Shown here: positions 7,475 to 8,959 of the stretch, one piece after another | Layout of the letters: each line of letters starts with the position of its first letter | Position numbering within the stretch: position 1 is the first letter of the stretch | Source: a bacterium | Lineage (GTDB): Bacteria > JAMCPX01 | Assembly: GCA_021815065.1 (NCBI GenBank) | Contig: JAKAHI010000037.1 | Span: 1-8,959 of the forward strand | Direction of reading: 5' to 3' | DNA length: 8,959 nucleotides | Position numbers and translations under genes: made by a program | The notes under the pieces: model-generated | Told to the model about the DNA's origin: nothing | Databases searched by the model: none | Seen by the model: the letters and a program-made list of their open reading frames with translations, nothing else

Positions 7475-7480
7475 AAAGGA
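7475..7480 (+). promoter_or_regulatory. Ribosome-binding site choosing the ATG at 7487
   Basis: AAAGGA stands six bases before the ATG at 7487. The in-frame ATG at 7445 has no such site and lies within the TTGACA box, so 7487 is the preferred start. Confidence 0.45.
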
Positions 7481-7486
7481 CTTTTT

Positions 7487-7855
7487 ATGTGCAAAAGAGT
7501 TACAAAAATGGTCGAGTTTGGTTTGATACTATTGGTTATGTGTGTATGCTCTTGTTCGGACTCCAATGTATCTGCCAACCAGTTATGCAATTTATCTTGT
7601 GGAGCAACGGTCGCAAAATTAACATCCAGGAAGATCAAGAAATCGAATGTTCTGGCTGAAAGGCATAGGGAATTCAGGAAATCGGAGAGCAGCAGAGAGG
7701 ATGACGAATTATTGTACGATCAGGACAACCCGGATTATGTTGTTCATTGGACTGGTATCATAAAATCTCAAGCCATTGGAATTAAAACAAATCATTTTCA
7801 ACGTATTTATTATTATCCCTATAGGGTATGGCAGCGGAGTATCATAAGATGTTAG
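7487..7855 (+). CDS. Unrecognised small lipoprotein-like protein
   Basis: I do not recognise this 122-residue product. Its N-terminus looks like a lipoprotein signal: basic residues at 3-7, a hydrophobic core (11-20) and a lipobox-like V20-C21-S22-C23 followed by S-D-S. If so, C23 would be lipidated and the mature part exported. The mature region is hydrophilic: a charged stretch rich in Arg/Lys/Glu/Asp (about 55-85), then a Tyr-rich C-terminal portion (YYYPY). Cysteines cluster near the start (C19, C21, C23, C34, C38). No domain is visible. A ribosome-binding site and a possible promoter/operator precede it, and a strong hairpin isolates it from the cytochrome gene. It could also be a chance or decayed frame. 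Base composition is more A/T rich than in the operon. Confidence 0.4.
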   Translation: MCKRVTKMVEFGLILLVMCVCSCSDSNVSANQLCNLSCGATVAKLTSRKIKKSNVLAERHREFRKSESSREDDELLYDQDNPDYVVHWTGIIKSQAIGIKTNHFQRIYYYPYRVWQRSIIRC

Positions 7856-8037
7856 CCTCGATGTATGGATCTTGCCTTTCTGTTACCGCTTTAATGCGGC
7901 ACCTTTTCTTATCAACGACCGTTATTATTAGCCATGAAGCAACAACCCCCTTGTATCCTTACCTTTTTATTACCGGAATTTTGTATCTCGCTTGCTGTAT
8001 AAAAAATACAATAGCTTTCAGAAGGAGAATCAGATGA
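7849..8037 (+). CDS. Doubtful small membrane protein, overlapping the next gene by ATGA
   Basis: A 62-residue frame has two weakly hydrophobic stretches (about 9-30 and 37-53) and a basic tail ending RRRIR, which would fit a small inner-membrane protein. GGAG at 7836-7839 is nine bases before its ATG. It overlaps the end of the preceding frame by 7 bases and its TGA overlaps the ATG of the HD-GYP gene (ATGA at 8034-8037), an arrangement typical of coupled genes. No homology is recognised, and the region may simply be the untranslated leader of the HD-GYP gene. An in-frame ATG at 7828 lacks proper Shine-Dalgarno spacing. Confidence 0.2.
   Translation: MLASMYGSCLSVTALMRHLFLSTTVIISHEATTPLYPYLFITGILYLACCIKNTIAFRRRIR
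8022..8027 (+). promoter_or_regulatory. Ribosome-binding site fixing the HD-GYP start at 8034
   Basis: AAGGAG is six bases before the ATG at 8034. The longer in-frame reading from TTG at 7992 has no such site and would translate the Shine-Dalgarno itself, so the 225-residue form is preferred. Confidence 0.75.
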
Positions 8038-8711
8038 TCAATTTTACCTTATACTCAAACAGGACCGGTAATTTATTGAGGTTAAAATCGTCGGAAAAAT
8101 TATTCAATTTATTGATATCTCTCCGATCCCCATGGCGGTATTATCACTGTGTAAGGGTAAGTGCCTATGCCTCTATTCTTGCCAACAGTATAGGCCTGTC
8201 AAAAAAACAAACAAGGCATCTGCAGATTGCCGGGGTAGTCCATGATATCGGTTTTTCTGCAATAAACGATCGGATACTCGACAAGCAATCGAGCCTTACC
8301 ACCGAGGAGTATACCCGCGTAAAACATCATCCTGTTCTCGGTATGCGGATATTGGATTGTTACGATTTTCCCGAAGATATAGTAAAGGGTGTTGTACAGC
8401 ATCACGAAGCCTTTGACGGCAGCGGGTACCCTGTAGGATTAAAAGGCGAAGCAATCGGCGTCTATGGCAGAATACTGTTTATAGCAGAGGCGTTCGATAC
8501 GATGACAAACGATACCCCGTACAGGCATGCATATACGATTGATGCTGCAATGAAGTCGATACAGGACATGTCGAACAAAAAATACGATCCCGGTCTTGTG
8601 CATGCGATGCTGGATTCAGAAGAATTAACGGATTTCTATATGCAAAGGGATACGATATGCCGTCACGCCGTACAATCAGCATTTCAAGGGAACGACTTGT
8701 TTACCCTGTAG
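8034..8711 (+). CDS. Stand-alone HD-GYP domain protein, probable or degenerate c-di-GMP phosphodiesterase
   Basis: HD-GYP proteins hydrolyse the second messenger cyclic di-GMP. The 225 residues are almost only the domain: about 20 N-terminal residues, then the HD fold (about 22-195), with no receiver, PAS or membrane segment. Metal-site residues are visible as H38, H70-D71 (HDIG), H99 (KHHP) and H123-H124. The signature H-H-E-x-x-D-G-x-G-Y-P is complete at 123-133, and YDP at 184-186 matches the conserved FDP. Differences from consensus are F74 where HDIGK has Lys, E152 where ADxFDA has the metal-binding Asp, and T161 where the RPYR motif has its first Arg. Fold and family are clear; activity is uncertain and the protein could act as a c-di-GMP sensor or adaptor. 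It is convergent with the superoxide dismutase gene. Confidence 0.88.
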   Translation: MINFTLYSNRTGNLLRLKSSEKLFNLLISLRSPWRYYHCVRVSAYASILANSIGLSKKQTRHLQIAGVVHDIGFSAINDRILDKQSSLTTEEYTRVKHHPVLGMRILDCYDFPEDIVKGVVQHHEAFDGSGYPVGLKGEAIGVYGRILFIAEAFDTMTNDTPYRHAYTIDAAMKSIQDMSNKKYDPGLVHAMLDSEELTDFYMQRDTICRHAVQSAFQGNDLFTL

Positions 8712-8730
8712 TCAAGGTCTTCATGAGCAT

Positions 8731-8763
8731 AAAAAAAGCAGGGTGCACATAGATACACCCTGC
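8731..8763 (-). terminator. Intrinsic terminator of the superoxide dismutase gene
   Basis: GCAGGGTG (8738-8745) and CACCCTGC (8756-8763) form an 8-bp G/C-rich stem with a 10-base loop. The plus strand has seven A directly before it (8731-8737), which read as seven U after the hairpin on the minus-strand transcript. The hairpin starts 20 bases after the sod stop. On the plus strand no T-run follows, so it should be weaker for the HD-GYP transcript. Confidence 0.85.
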
Positions 8764-8782
8764 GAAAATGTGTAAAATACTG

Positions 8783-8959
8783 TTATTTTATCAGCCTTGA
8801 TTCTACAACCGACCACTCTATATTTTTAAAGAAAGCCTCGATGTAGTCGGCTCTCTTGAGTCCAAAATCGGTGATAAAGGCGTGTTCGAATACATCCATT
8901 ACCAGAATAGGCGTGCATCCCGCAGGATGTCCTGTATCATGCTCATTGATCCAGAAATT
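8783..8959 (-). CDS. Superoxide dismutase, Fe/Mn family (C-terminal 58 residues; start outside window)
   Basis: The complement of the last 177 bases reads the C-terminus of an iron/manganese superoxide dismutase, which converts superoxide to oxygen and hydrogen peroxide. Visible family marks, numbered in the fragment, are NFWINEHDTGHPAG (1-14), the TPILVMD strand, and the metal motif D22-x-x-x-H26 (DVFEH), which supplies two of the four metal ligands. KRADYI and a terminal NIEWSVVESRL helix follow. The usual motif is DVWEH; Phe replaces the second-sphere Trp. Whether the metal is Fe or Mn cannot be judged from this part, so no sodA/sodB symbol is given. The stop TAA is at 8785-8783 and an intrinsic terminator follows. 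The first two metal ligands and the promoter lie beyond the window edge. Confidence 0.93.
   Translation of the reverse strand, partial: NFWINEHDTGHPAGCTPILVMDVFEHAFITDFGLKRADYIEAFFKNIEWSVVESRLIK

Noticed and set aside
7817..7826. CCCTATAGGG palindrome
   Set aside because: Ten bases of perfect symmetry with no further flanking symmetry, no T-run and no second copy seen; too short to support an operator or terminator.
7975..8003. Promoter for the HD-GYP gene using TATAAA at 7998-8003
   Set aside because: The -10-like box is good, but no acceptable -35 lies 16-18 bases upstream (GGAATT at 17).
1..8959. CRISPR arrays, tRNA/rRNA genes, insertion sequences, toxin-antitoxin or phage genes
   Set aside because: Nothing with regular spaced repeats, cloverleaf structure, transposase motifs or phage proteins was seen on either strand.

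Overview
The window is a bacterial chromosome segment. A compact plus-strand operon for translation and RNA metabolism fills the first 7 kb, and a looser accessory stretch fills the last 2 kb. The operon order is infB (5' end outside the window), rbfA, nrnA-type DHH phosphoesterase, truB, rpsO, pnp. This is the classic nusA-infB cluster in its form with nrnA between rbfA and truB. Spacing is very tight: a 4-base ATGA overlap at rbfA/nrnA and gaps of 1 to 16 bases elsewhere, which implies co-transcription and translational coupling. ATA (Ile) and AGG/AGA (Arg) codons are common and base composition is moderate. Together with the operon layout and a small periplasmic c-type cytochrome, this suggests an anaerobic or microaerophilic Gram-negative of the Nitrospirota / former Deltaproteobacteria type. 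That placement is inference, not proof.

Region by region. 1-2895 holds IF-2 and the 30S maturation factor RbfA. 2892-4602 holds a nanoRNase/pAp-phosphatase and the tRNA U55 pseudouridine synthase. 4541-4618 holds a candidate internal promoter and a hairpin leader directly upstream of rpsO. 4619-6990 holds ribosomal protein S15 and polynucleotide phosphorylase, only 2 bases apart. 7050-7331 encodes an exported monoheme cytochrome c, followed by a strong 12-bp hairpin (7367-7393). 7394-8033 holds a candidate promoter/operator, a short unrecognised lipoprotein-like ORF and a very doubtful small membrane ORF. 8034-8711 encodes a stand-alone HD-GYP domain protein whose motif departs from consensus at several positions. 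8783-8959 on the minus strand is the C-terminal 58 residues of an Fe/Mn superoxide dismutase, with its own intrinsic terminator at 8731-8763, convergent with the HD-GYP gene.

Functionally, the first six genes join translation initiation (IF-2), 30S assembly (RbfA, S15), tRNA modification (TruB) and RNA turnover. In turnover, PNPase degrades mRNA to short oligomers and the NrnA-type enzyme finishes the oligonucleotides. The cytochrome, HD-GYP protein and superoxide dismutase have no obvious link to that task or to each other. I see no CRISPR array, insertion sequence, tRNA, rRNA or phage gene, and no clear undescribed multi-gene system. The less ordinary signals are the rpsO leader, the unrecognised 7.4-8.0 kb stretch and the atypical HD-GYP protein.
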